From an uncultured bacterium (GTDB lineage: Bacteria; Acidobacteriota; Aminicenantia; Aminicenantales; CALLJL01), in the NCBI GenBank assembly GCA_938092135.1, contig CALLJL010000013.1, positions 1-64,000 of the forward strand: 64,000 bases of DNA. Reading direction: 5' to 3'. Both the position numbers and the translations under genes were made by a program. Shown one piece after another: positions 17,155-25,169 of this stretch. The notes beneath the pieces are model-generated. The model was not told the DNA's origin and did not search any database. It saw only the letters and a program-made list of their open reading frames with translations. How positions within the stretch are numbered: the first letter of the stretch is position 1; each line of letters starts with the position of its first letter.

Positions 17155-17926
17155 AAAATCCCCCGACGAGATGACCTTCCTTGAGCATCTCGAGGACCTA
17201 AGAAAAAGGCTTTTTAATTCTTTCTTGGCTATAGTCATAACCTTAATTCCCTCATGGTTTTTTAGCCGAGATGTTTTTAGAATTCTGGCCCGTCCTGTAA
17301 CACGATATCTTCCCGAAGGAAGCAAACTCGCCTATACGGGTTTAACCGAGCCCTTTCTTCTTTACCTTAAGGTTTCCTTTTTGACTGCCATTTTTATTTC
17401 CTCTCCCTTTATTTTTCTCCAAATCTGGTATTTTGTTGCTCCCGGTCTTTATCAGCGGGAAAAGAGGATGGTTATACCTTTCGTTATTTTTACCTCTTTC
17501 TTTTTTCTTCTTGGAGCCACGTTCGGTTATCTCGTGATTTTTCCCTGGGCCTGTCGCTTCTTTCTCAATCTCGGTTCAGATTTCCAATCTGTTATCACGG
17601 TCAATTCCTATTTCAATTTATCTTTAAAACTTCTTCTGGGAATCGGCCTTGTTTTTGAAATGCCCGTTCTTGTTTTTTTTCTCGCTCGAATTGGGGTTAT
17701 CTCTTCCCACTGGATGCTCCGTAATTTTAAATATGCAGTTCTGGTTATTTTCATTATTGCTGCGGTCATCACCCCCACTCCTGATATGATAACCCAGAGC
17801 ATTCTGGCTATTCCCATGCTTCTTCTTTATGGCTTGAGTATTGTTGTGGTTATCGTCGTCGAAAAAGCTAAAATAAGAAGGCAAGAGAGGGAGGCTCGTT
17901 TAGAAGCCTCGAGTAATGGAGAGTAG
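17141..17926 (+). CDS. tatC: Twin-arginine translocase subunit TatC
   Basis: 261 residues with six membrane helices. The N-terminal [14 protein letters not shown] is the conserved signal-peptide-binding motif, and the Glu of [12 protein letters not shown] follows helix 2. TatC recognises twin-arginine signal peptides and recruits TatA. It overlaps tatA and is followed after 2 bases by the kinase gene. With a single tatA/B-like gene here, this may be a minimal TatAC system, unless another copy lies elsewhere. Confidence 0.95.
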   Translation: MGKVKKSPDEMTFLEHLEDLRKRLFNSFLAIVITLIPSWFFSRDVFRILARPVTRYLPEGSKLAYTGLTEPFLLYLKVSFLTAIFISSPFIFLQIWYFVAPGLYQREKRMVIPFVIFTSFFFLLGATFGYLVIFPWACRFFLNLGSDFQSVITVNSYFNLSLKLLLGIGLVFEMPVLVFFLARIGVISSHWMLRNFKYAVLVIFIIAAVITPTPDMITQSILAIPMLLLYGLSIVVVIVVEKAKIRRQEREARLEASSNGE

Positions 17927-17928
17927 CT

Positions 17929-18474
17929 TTGGAATCAAAACGCATCGTCGGTTTAACTGGAACAAATGGAGCTGGTAAAGGTGAAGTTGCCAAATATTTT
18001 ATAAAAAAAGGTTATCGCTACTTTTCTCTTTCCGATTTACTCAGGGAAGAACTGCAAAGACGAGGAAAAGAGATAACCCGTGACAATCTCATTCGCCTGG
18101 GCAATGAGCTTCGCCTTCATTCTGGCCCTGATATTTTAGCCAAGATGGTGATGGCCAGGGTCAGAGAAATCGATGGCCCAGTGATTATTGATAGTATTCG
18201 TAATCCAGCCGAAATTAATTATCTCCGGCAACAGGGCCATTTCCTTCTGATTGCAGTTGATGCGCCTGTGGAGATTCGTTTTGCCCGGGTTAAAAGCCGA
18301 GGTCGCGATGAGTCAGCTGAAAGCTTAGAAGAATTTATAGCCAAGGAACGAGAGGAAATGTCAGAGGCAAGCGAAGCCCAGCAGCTTCAAAAATGCTTAG
18401 CCATGGCTGATATTAAAATCTGGAACGATGGTTCCCTCGAGGAACTCTATGCTCAACTGGAGAAAATAGAATGA
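17929..18474 (+). CDS. P-loop nucleotide kinase-like protein paired with dCMP deaminase
   Basis: 181 residues from a TTG start preceded by GGAGAG; the TatC stop is 2 bases upstream. The P-loop GTNGAGKG (about residues 11-18) and the LSDLLREELQRRG and DSIRNPAE segments resemble the dephospho-CoA kinase/UPF0200 group of P-loop kinases. The stop overlaps the ATG of a dCMP deaminase gene (ATGA). The same two domains are fused in some deaminases, including the anti-phage AvcD proteins. The substrate is unknown; a regulatory or nucleotide-sensing role for the deaminase is possible. It is unlikely to be CoaE itself, because the family match looks distant. Confidence 0.7.
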   Translation: MESKRIVGLTGTNGAGKGEVAKYFIKKGYRYFSLSDLLREELQRRGKEITRDNLIRLGNELRLHSGPDILAKMVMARVREIDGPVIIDSIRNPAEINYLRQQGHFLLIAVDAPVEIRFARVKSRGRDESAESLEEFIAKEREEMSEASEAQQLQKCLAMADIKIWNDGSLEELYAQLEKIE

Positions 18475-18980
18475 AACCAAAACGGGTCTCTAAAATTGAT
18501 TATTATTTAGGAATTGCCCGGGAAGTTTCACGGCGCAGTACCTGCTGGCGGCGCTCCATTGGTGCCATAATTGTCCGGGATGATCAAATAATTTCCACGG
18601 GCTACGTGGGGGCTCCTCGAAAAACCAAGGACAGCTTCGAGCATGGATTCTGTTTACGCGATAAGCTCGGTATTCCCCATGGCGAACGTTACGAGCTCTG
18701 TCGAAGCGTCCATGCCGAGCAGAATGCCATCATCAATGCGGCGAGAGCAGGCGTAAGCCTTCTCGGCGGTGATATGTTTATTTATGGCTCAGATTATCAA
18801 ACCGGCCAGCCTATCAATGCCTTTCCTTGTTTCATTTGCAAAAAAATGATTATCAATGCTGGATTAAAACGGGTTATCTGCTCAACTGCCGAGGGAGGCA
18901 AGAAAATTTTTTCAGTTAAGAAATGGGTTGAGGAATGGCAGAGGGGTGACATCCTCGATGACCGCCACCAATATGGATAA
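18471..18980 (+). CDS. Deoxycytidylate (dCMP) deaminase family protein
   Basis: 169 residues. The zinc site is visible as HAEQNAI (His81, Glu83) and PCFIC (Cys120, Cys123). The N-terminal YYLGIAREVSRRSTCWRRSIGA is the family signature, and the GYVGAPR loop fits nucleotide binding. It deaminates dCMP to dUMP, the substrate of thymidylate synthase. It is translationally coupled to the preceding P-loop kinase-like gene. Housekeeping pyrimidine supply is the default reading; a defence role is considered in the findings. Confidence 0.92.
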   Translation: MKPKRVSKIDYYLGIAREVSRRSTCWRRSIGAIIVRDDQIISTGYVGAPRKTKDSFEHGFCLRDKLGIPHGERYELCRSVHAEQNAIINAARAGVSLLGGDMFIYGSDYQTGQPINAFPCFICKKMIINAGLKRVICSTAEGGKKIFSVKKWVEEWQRGDILDDRHQYG

Positions 18981-19014
18981 GTAAGGAGGGAAAAAATCAT
19001 TAAGGTGGTAAATC

Positions 19015-20808
19015 ATGAAAAAGAAAAATTTGATTAAAAAGTTTACGCCGATTTTCTTTATTTTGCCCATTTTTATTCTGATTTTCTCTTCTTATATTTT
19101 TCTCTCCCTCTATTCTTCAGAGAAAAAGAATTTAATTTCCCCAGGCGAAAATCCTAAACCGCAGCTCGCCCCCCTGAATAAAGATTTTCTTAGATATCAA
19201 CAAAGACCAGCCGATGAACCCTTTGCCCGCTTTTCAGCTGAAGGTTATTCCCTGGGCCTTATACCTGATCCCATTGATTTTTCCCATCTTCTGGACAGGC
19301 CGCCCTTGAGAATAAGTGGTTTGCCCGCTTCTTTTGATTTAAGAAAACAGCCAAAGCTAACTCCAGTCAAAAATCAGGGTAATTGTGGTTCCTGCTGGGC
19401 CTTTGCCACTTACGCCTCCCTTGAATCCTACCTTTTGCCGGCTGAAGTCTGGGATTTTTCGGAGCAACATCTTATTGATAACCACGGCTTTGATTATGGG
19501 CCCTGTTCTGGAGGCAACATTTCTATGTCCACAGCTTATTTAGCTCGCTGGAGCGGCCCGGTTAAGGAAGAGGACAATCCTTATATTTATAAGGCAGCGG
19601 CTGACTTTCCTGTCCGAAAACATGTTCAGGAGATTATTTACCTTCCGCCTCGCCTAAACAGTCTTGATAACGACCTCATTAAACAGGCTGTCATGACTTA
19701 TGGGGCTGTTTATACGACTATGTATTTCTCCAGCAGCTGCTATCATCCAGGTCAATGGAGTTACTATAATCCTGACCGAGAAGAGGGCGGTCATGCAGTG
19801 GCTATTGTCGGTTGGGATGATAATTTTGACCGCTCTCGTTTTCTCCAGCAGCCACCTGATCACGGCGCCTTTATCGTCAAGAATAGCTGGGGAAATAACT
19901 GGGGTGACGGTGGCTATTTTTATGTTTCCTACTATGATCATTTTTTCGGTCGACGCGGCTTCAATGCTGTCATCAAAGCCGAAACCAAAACCAACTATGA
20001 AATTATCTATCAATATGATCCTCTTGGTCGGACAAATTCACTCGGTTATTTGGGAAGAGATTATGCCTGGTACGCCAATATATTCACTGCTATTTCTTCT
20101 GTTCCTCTCACCGCCGTTAGCTTTTATACCCCCTCAATTAACAACTATTATGAAATCAGAATCTATCTTAATGTTAATCCCAATCAGCCGGTAAGTGGCA
20201 GCCTAATTACCAGTAAGACGGGCCAAATAAATTATCCTGGGTATTTTACTGTTCCTCTTGATGTAGCTATTCCCCTTATTCCAGGCCAAAGATTTTCCGT
20301 CGTCGTTAAAATGACGACGCCAGGGTATAATTACCCTATCCCTATTGAAAGGCGCATCCCCGGCTATTCTTCTCAGGCTAAGGCTGAACCTGGTGAAGGT
20401 TTTATCAGCCCCGATGGAAATAGCTGGTCTGATCTCCATACATCATGGAGTGGCGCTTATGCCAATACCAGTGTCTGTCTGAAGGCCTTAGCCGGCTATC
20501 CACCCCTTTATCCACCAGCTAATTTTAGCCTCCAAAGACTGGAAAATAACCTGATTTTCTTTATTGAATATGTTAATAAGTTAACCTGGCAGGCCAATCC
20601 CGATAATAAAACAAGAGTCCTTAAATATCGCCTTTATCGCAAAACTAAAAATGAGCCTGATAAAAATTTTAAATTGATCGCCGAATTGGAAAACAGTGTT
20701 TTTAGTTACTTTGATCGTGGATTAAAAAGAGATGACCTCTATACCTATTGGCTAACTTCAGTTGATGAATATGGTCGGGAAAGCGAGCCAGCCATTATTT
20801 CTAATTGA
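19015..20808 (+). CDS. Exported papain-like (C1) peptidase with lectin-like and FN3-like domains
   Basis: 597 residues. A Lys-rich start and hydrophobic stretch (about 11-33) form a signal peptide or anchor. The C1 catalytic domain runs from about 105 to 310 with the oxyanion Gln121, Cys127 (QGNCGSCWAF), His260 (GGHAVAIVGW) and Asn290 (KNSWGNNWG). Residues 330-490 look like the lectin-like beta-sandwich attached to bacterial C1 peptidases, and 500-597 like a fibronectin type III domain. It is probably secreted or surface-bound and may degrade external protein. No classical inhibitory propeptide is seen. It starts 34 bases after the deaminase gene. Confidence 0.88.
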   Translation: MKKKNLIKKFTPIFFILPIFILIFSSYIFLSLYSSEKKNLISPGENPKPQLAPLNKDFLRYQQRPADEPFARFSAEGYSLGLIPDPIDFSHLLDRPPLRISGLPASFDLRKQPKLTPVKNQGNCGSCWAFATYASLESYLLPAEVWDFSEQHLIDNHGFDYGPCSGGNISMSTAYLARWSGPVKEEDNPYIYKAAADFPVRKHVQEIIYLPPRLNSLDNDLIKQAVMTYGAVYTTMYFSSSCYHPGQWSYYNPDREEGGHAVAIVGWDDNFDRSRFLQQPPDHGAFIVKNSWGNNWGDGGYFYVSYYDHFFGRRGFNAVIKAETKTNYEIIYQYDPLGRTNSLGYLGRDYAWYANIFTAISSVPLTAVSFYTPSINNYYEIRIYLNVNPNQPVSGSLITSKTGQINYPGYFTVPLDVAIPLIPGQRFSVVVKMTTPGYNYPIPIERRIPGYSSQAKAEPGEGFISPDGNSWSDLHTSWSGAYANTSVCLKALAGYPPLYPPANFSLQRLENNLIFFIEYVNKLTWQANPDNKTRVLKYRLYRKTKNEPDKNFKLIAELENSVFSYFDRGLKRDDLYTYWLTSVDEYGRESEPAIISN

Positions 20809-20818
20809 GGGGGCTTTA

Positions 20819-21595
20819 ATGAAGAATGAAAATAAAGAAAAGAACAGAAAGCAACAAACAGAATCAAAAAAGATGAAGGATGATCAAGCCAGGAAAATGA
20901 TTAAAAAGGAAAAGGTTAAAAGGAATATGGCAATTAATTTAGAGAGGGACAACGATCGAGTAGATAAAGACAGGAGCATCGACATAAGGATGATAAGTAT
21001 GAATAGAAAACATGTCCATTACCTGCTTTGGCTAAAAAACGTTTATTTAGCTATTTTTTTGTTCTTGATTTTCTCCTGGCAGCAGGCCATGGCGATTAGT
21101 TTTCAGGCTGGAGCTTTTTATGGTCAAAGACAGATAGTTGAAGTGGAAATAAAAAATGTTTATGGTCAAGGCTCAATCTATTTTCCCTATCTGGCCTTTG
21201 TTTTTAAAGGATTAATTATCGGCGCTGGTTATGAAGGAGGCTATTCAAAGAATGGCCTGATCGGTCTATTTAAAGAAAAGACTAATTTAAAAATTACAGG
21301 ATATGAAATTTTCACTGGTTATGAGTTCAAATTAAAGGTTCTTTCTCCCTATTTAAGGGTTGGTTATGGTTATTACGCCTATAAACAGACTATTGAAAGC
21401 GAATATCTTTCGGATTTCAAGGTTGATGAAAAGAAAGGAGCCCCTCTGGCGGCCGTCGGGTTAAAAATTTTTCCTTTGAAAAATATCTTCCTGGCGGCTG
21501 AAATCAAGTATGTGCCCCTAAAAGTTAAGCCTCTTGACCGGCAGGTTGATCTCAGTGGTTTTCGCTACCTTGCCGGAGCCGGCTTTTCCTTTTAA
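20819..21595 (+). CDS. Outer-membrane beta-barrel protein, start uncertain
   Basis: From ATG 20819, preceded by a strong TGAGGGGG, the protein has 258 residues. The first 60 are almost entirely Lys, Glu, Arg, Asp and Asn. From Met at 20999 (also preceded by AAGGA) comes a normal signal peptide ending near WQQAMA, then alternating aromatic/hydrophobic strands ending in the C-terminal aromatic LAGAGFSF, typical of OmpA/OmpX-like 8-strand barrels. The exported product is probably the 198-residue form, and the upstream in-frame part may be untranslated or a second start. It follows the C1 peptidase by 10 bases. Function is unknown. Confidence 0.7.
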   Translation: MKNENKEKNRKQQTESKKMKDDQARKMIKKEKVKRNMAINLERDNDRVDKDRSIDIRMISMNRKHVHYLLWLKNVYLAIFLFLIFSWQQAMAISFQAGAFYGQRQIVEVEIKNVYGQGSIYFPYLAFVFKGLIIGAGYEGGYSKNGLIGLFKEKTNLKITGYEIFTGYEFKLKVLSPYLRVGYGYYAYKQTIESEYLSDFKVDEKKGAPLAAVGLKIFPLKNIFLAAEIKYVPLKVKPLDRQVDLSGFRYLAGAGFSF

Positions 21596-21620
21596 AGGAA
21601 TCGTCCTTTTCAATTTTTTT
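21594..21620 (+). terminator. Rho-independent terminator after the barrel gene
   Basis: AAAGGA (21594-21599), loop ATCG, TCCTTT (21604-21609), then TCAATTTTTTT. The stem overlaps the stop codon of the barrel gene. It separates the tat operon from convergent mgtE. Confidence 0.65.
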
Positions 21621-21730
21621 GTATGTTTTGAATTTTGATTTCTTTTCATTTTGCGAAAATAACTTTTTTAACCCACCCAAAAGGGAATCAAACCGAAATT
21701 TTAATAGTTTAAGGACCCATAGCGGCTGAA

Positions 21731-23107
21731 CTATATGCCTATGATTAATTTAGCTGTGAAGAAAAAGATAAGTAAGCCGGTAATATCCACAATTGTCGTC
21801 AGGGCAGGCGAAGCGACTACCGCCGGGTCTAATTTAAAAGAGGCAGCGATCAAGGGTAAAAAGGCGCCTATAAGAGTTGAACTTATGACTTGAATAGCTA
21901 AAGCGACAGCCACAGCAATCCCGACCTTAAGTGCTGGTACCGAGGCATCAGACGATGGGTCAAAAAATAATTGAACCCTAAGATAAGCAATTATACCCAG
22001 AACTATGCCCATTAAAAAGGCCACCTTAAATTCCTTTATGATTACTTTTAGGGCATCCCTCGTTGAAATCTCTCTAAGGGCTAGGGCTCTTATAACCAAA
22101 GTTGCCGACTGGCTACCAGCATTGCCTCCGGTATCAGCCAACATGGGCATAAAAGAAGCTAAAATAACTACCTGAAGTAATAAGCTTTCAAAGCTTTGGA
22201 CTATATAGCCCGAAACAAAACCGAGGAGAGCTAAGGCTAAAATCCAGGGAATACGACTTTTAAAATGGTCCCAGGCTGAAAGGCGCATATAAACGCCAAC
22301 CTCATGACTTCCCGTAATCGCCATTAATTTTTCCACATCCTCTTGTTGCTCCTGAGTTATGATATCGATGGCATCATCATGGGTAATGATACCGACCAGG
22401 CGATCCTGATTATCAACTACCGGAACAGCGATCAGGTCATACTTCTGAATTTTCCTGGCCACATCCTCCTGGTCATCAGAGGCTCTAACAGCAATGACAT
22501 CACGATGCATAATATCGCCAACTTTCGCTTCCGGTGGAGCCAGAATTAAATCTTTAAGGGAGACAAAACCAATTAATTTCTGTTGATTATCAATAACATA
22601 AGTATAATAAATAGTTTCCTTGTCAGGAGCTTCTTGCCGGAGTTTGGCAATGGCTTCATTTACCGTCAGCTCAGGAGTCAAAGTGGCATAATCCGAAGTC
22701 ATCACTGAGCCAGCTGTTCCTTCGGGATAAGCAATCAGGCGCCGCAGATCCTCTCTTTCAGCCTGAGCCATGGCCGGAATAATGGCTTCTCGCTTCCTTT
22801 CAGGCAGACTTTTGATGAGGTCAACCCGATCATCAGGAGGCATGTCTGAAAGGAGTCGACCTAAGTCTTCCCGACTAAGGGTATCGATAACATCAATCTG
22901 GAGATCTTCGGCGAGATGGCTAAAAATTTCCCCCCTAATTGCAGCCGGCAAATGAATTAGGATTTCGCCAATTTCTTCAGGGGTGAGAGCAGAGATAAAT
23001 TCGGCGACTAAGCCAGGATGAACAGTGGCACAGAAGTTTGCAATATCTTCATATTTCTTTTCTTTGATTAATTCGCGAAGCTCAGGAACTAGAAGAGTAT
23101 TAATCAT
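21731..23107 (-). CDS. mgtE: Magnesium transporter MgtE
   Basis: 458 residues from ATG at 23107, preceded by GGAGGTGA. An N-terminal superhelical domain (1-125) is followed by a pair of CBS domains (about 130-255), which close the channel when Mg2+ is high, and five membrane helices with the selectivity signature ADTGGNAGSQSATLVIRAL. The TTG 24 bases further upstream would place the start inside the loop of a strong hairpin and is rejected. Upstream lies a small ORF and two competing RNA helices that would control access to the Shine-Dalgarno. Mg2+ homeostasis is the likely signal. Confidence 0.95.
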   Translation of the reverse strand: MINTLLVPELRELIKEKKYEDIANFCATVHPGLVAEFISALTPEEIGEILIHLPAAIRGEIFSHLAEDLQIDVIDTLSREDLGRLLSDMPPDDRVDLIKSLPERKREAIIPAMAQAEREDLRRLIAYPEGTAGSVMTSDYATLTPELTVNEAIAKLRQEAPDKETIYYTYVIDNQQKLIGFVSLKDLILAPPEAKVGDIMHRDVIAVRASDDQEDVARKIQKYDLIAVPVVDNQDRLVGIITHDDAIDIITQEQQEDVEKLMAITGSHEVGVYMRLSAWDHFKSRIPWILALALLGFVSGYIVQSFESLLLQVVILASFMPMLADTGGNAGSQSATLVIRALALREISTRDALKVIIKEFKVAFLMGIVLGIIAYLRVQLFFDPSSDASVPALKVGIAVAVALAIQVISSTLIGAFLPLIAASFKLDPAVVASPALTTIVDITGLLIFFFTAKLIIGI

Positions 23108-23110
23108 TTT

Positions 23111-23188
23111 CACCTCCAGCTGGTCAGACAAGCCCAGCTGGAGGTGAAATCAAAAGTTCATTTCTCTGTTAATTTCACCTGGCCAGCT
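23111..23188 (-). promoter_or_regulatory. Candidate translational switch in the mgtE leader
   Basis: Read as mRNA: arm 1 AGCTGGCCAGGTGAAAT (23188-23172), arm 2 ATTTCACCTCCAGCTGG (23150-23134), arm 3 CCAGCTGGAGGTG (23123-23111), then AAAATG of mgtE. Arm 2 pairs with arm 3 over 13 perfect base pairs with a 10-base loop and buries the Shine-Dalgarno. Arm 2 pairs alternatively with arm 1 over 15 base pairs with one 2-base bulge and a 21-base loop. Arm 1 lies within the last codons of a small ORF. The two helices exclude each other, the classic layout of a leader-peptide or ligand switch. No M-box conserved sequence was recognised. Confidence 0.72.
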
Positions 23189-23271
23189 AGTTGCCTGTCC
23201 CACCAGCCAAAAATATCTTCTTTTAAGCCAGGGAAGAAAGGATCACCTTCCTCTCGGCTATTCCTCTCCAT
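23158..23271 (-). CDS. Small ORF in the mgtE leader (candidate leader peptide)
   Basis: 37 codons from ATG 23271, with AAGGA immediately and GAGGAGG about 13 bases upstream; an in-frame ATG at 23319 would give 53 codons but has no ribosome site. The peptide begins MERNSREEGDPFFPG and continues KEDIFGWWDRQ. Acidic and proline-rich starts are known to destabilise ribosomes at low Mg2+ in the Salmonella/E. coli mgtL leader. Its last codons overlap arm 1 of the leader switch and it ends 51 bases before mgtE. Translation is not proven. Upstream, 23340-23574 is AT-rich and holds nothing I can name. Confidence 0.45.
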   Translation of the reverse strand: MERNSREEGDPFFPGLKEDIFGWWDRQLAGQVKLTEK

Positions 23272-23302
23272 TTCCTTAATCGGCCTCCTCTTTTCATAAA
23301 CT

Positions 23303-23331
23303 TGATTAGCAGTTACCATAGATTATGTCAA
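23303..23331 (-). promoter_or_regulatory. Candidate promoter of the mgtE leader
   Basis: On the minus strand TTGACA, 17 bases, TAATCA. The -35 is perfect and the -10 is poor. A start near 23296 would give a leader of about 190 bases containing the 37-codon ORF and the switch. Confidence 0.35.
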
Positions 23332-23574
23332 GGATTTCATTAAATTTTTCACTTTTTATAATTGGTAATATTTGCTTATCAATTCAAAGAAGAAGATTTT
23401 TCCTTTAATTTTCAGCAAAACTTTTCCTCAATATCTTTTGACTGAAAATTAATTTAACTGAAAAGATTAATTTATCAGGAGAATTGAATAAAAATTAATT
23501 TTTTAAAAAGAGATAAAAAATCTTTAAAAAATTAAAACTTTTTTCAGATCAAAATAAAAATAAAGAAAAGCTTT

Positions 23575-24681
23575 TTAGGGGAAAGGAAGATTGGCGCCAA
23601 TATCAGGACAGGTAAGTTCAACTCGGCTTTTTTCCTTCTTCTCCGAAGCCTGAGGATAGACAAAGATTTCACCTTGGTAATTGCGGAGAACTACTTTTTC
23701 CGCCGTTATTTCCTGCACATATTTAGGCAGCACTGGAATTTTGCCTCCTCCCCCGGGAGCATCGATGACAAAATAGGGAACAGCCAAACCAGAAGTCCAG
23801 CCCCTTAAAGACTCCATAATTTCAAGACCCTTTTCCACTGTTGTCCGGAAATGTTCTGTGCCTTTAACATAATCAGCTTGATAAATGTAATAAGGTCTGA
23901 CTCTAACAGTAAGAAGTTTTTGCATTAGGTGACGCATCACATAGGGATCATCATTTACCCCCCGAAGGAGGACAGTTTGATTGCCCAGAGGAATACCGGC
24001 GTCAGCAAGAAGATTAAGCGCCCGCGCTGCTTCAGGTGTAATTTCATCGGGATGATTAAAATGAACATTGATATAAAGGGGATGATAACGTTTCAGCATG
24101 TTAACTAATCGTCTGGTAATTCGCTGGGGAAGAAAACAGGGCATCCTGGTTCCGATCCTCAAAATTTCCACATGGGGAATCTCGCGCAAAGAATGAAGAA
24201 TGAATTCCAGCTTGCGATCCCCGAGCATTAAAGGATCGCCGCCGGAAATAATAACATCTCTTACTTCGGGATGATTACGAATATAATTGATTCCTTCTTC
24301 AATAGCTCGGGGATTAATTTTACTAGCATCGCCCACTTTTCTTTTCCGCGTACAAAATCGGCAATAGGAAGCACAACAATGGGAAACGAGAAAAAGAACC
24401 CGATCAGGATAACGATGAACAATGCTGGGAACGGGCGAATCTTCATCCTCGGCCAATGGATCAAGGACACCGCCATCACTTAATTCGGCCACGTCAGGGA
24501 CAACCTGGCGATAAATGGGGTCGCCCTTGGCTTTAATCAAACCAGCATAATAAGGCGTAATTTGAACCCGAAAAATCCGAGCAATTCGTCTTACCATCTC
24601 GACATTGAGCCCAAAACGAAGAGCTATCTGCTCGGGTTGCCTAAGGCTTCCCCGCAATTGTTGCTGCCAATCTTCACTCAT
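23575..24681 (-). CDS. Lysine 2,3-aminomutase family radical SAM enzyme
   Basis: 368 residues, shorter than classical KamA (about 416). The SAM cluster is Cys103-x3-Cys107-x2-Cys110 (CASYCRFC). The PLP Lys is K314 in DAPGGGGKIP. Asp270 (YQADYVKGTEHFRT) and Asp307 hold the spacing of Asp293/Asp330/Lys337 of clostridial lysine 2,3-aminomutase, the residues that grip the substrate lysine; glutamate aminomutases lack these. So alpha-lysine to beta-lysine is the most likely chemistry. Its start overlaps the upstream GNAT gene by 4 bases, in an operon with two ATP-grasp ligases. EpmB-type action on EF-P is an alternative, but no epmA or efp is seen here. Confidence 0.85.
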   Translation of the reverse strand: MSEDWQQQLRGSLRQPEQIALRFGLNVEMVRRIARIFRVQITPYYAGLIKAKGDPIYRQVVPDVAELSDGGVLDPLAEDEDSPVPSIVHRYPDRVLFLVSHCCASYCRFCTRKRKVGDASKINPRAIEEGINYIRNHPEVRDVIISGGDPLMLGDRKLEFILHSLREIPHVEILRIGTRMPCFLPQRITRRLVNMLKRYHPLYINVHFNHPDEITPEAARALNLLADAGIPLGNQTVLLRGVNDDPYVMRHLMQKLLTVRVRPYYIYQADYVKGTEHFRTTVEKGLEIMESLRGWTSGLAVPYFVIDAPGGGGKIPVLPKYVQEITAEKVVLRNYQGEIFVYPQASEKKEKSRVELTCPDIGANLPFP

Positions 24682-25169
24682 TGTCCTTTTTTCTCCCGAT
24701 CAAAATATTTGGCATAGATAAGGCGATCATCGCCCGGTCGATAAAAATCAACAACTCGGGCGACTTCACTATAGCCCATCTTTTTATAAAAATTTCTTGT
24801 GGCTTCATATTTAGGTTGCGAGGAAGTTTCAATTAAGATAATTCGACCTCCTGCTTGGCGTACTTTGTCTTCCAACCAACGAATCAAGGTCCGTCCAAAT
24901 CCCTTTCTCTGATCACGGGGACTAACAGCAATCCAGTAAAGATCATAAGTTCCTTCGGTGAGAGGTGTTGGTCCGTAGGAGATAAAACCAGCAACTTGAC
25001 CTTCTTCGTTTTCCACAACCATCAGCCGATAATCCTGTTGCTCAGGTTGGTTAATATAAATATCCACCTGTTCCAAAGCACAAGCAATTTCAGCTGGAGT
25101 AAACAGATCATTTTCTTCAAGAATTTTTTTTACGGCTTCGCGATCATCCCCCCTTAAGGGTCTTACCAT
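24678..25169 (-). CDS. GNAT-family N-acetyltransferase
   Basis: 163 residues. The core shows motif A, IAVSPRDQRKGFGRTLIRWLE, with the acetyl-CoA pyrophosphate loop R/Q-x-x-G-x-G, and the C-terminal ARNFYKKMGY-type segment (here EATRNFYKKMGYSEV). It overlaps kamA by 4 bases and the ATP-grasp gene upstream by 7. In AblA/AblB systems an acetyltransferase modifies beta-lysine to N-epsilon-acetyl-beta-lysine, an osmolyte. AblB is larger (about 270 residues), so this is at most an analogue. The substrate is unknown. Confidence 0.82.
   Translation of the reverse strand: MVRPLRGDDREAVKKILEENDLFTPAEIACALEQVDIYINQPEQQDYRLMVVENEEGQVAGFISYGPTPLTEGTYDLYWIAVSPRDQRKGFGRTLIRWLEDKVRQAGGRIILIETSSQPKYEATRNFYKKMGYSEVARVVDFYRPGDDRLIYAKYFDREKKGQ

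Noticed and set aside
21731-23131. mgtE starting at TTG 23131
   Set aside because: The TTG lies in the hairpin loop; ATG 23107 has a textbook GGAGGTGA.
23147-23340. M-box (ykoK) riboswitch before mgtE
   Set aside because: None of the conserved M-box sequence blocks were recognised; the competing-helix model explains the leader better.
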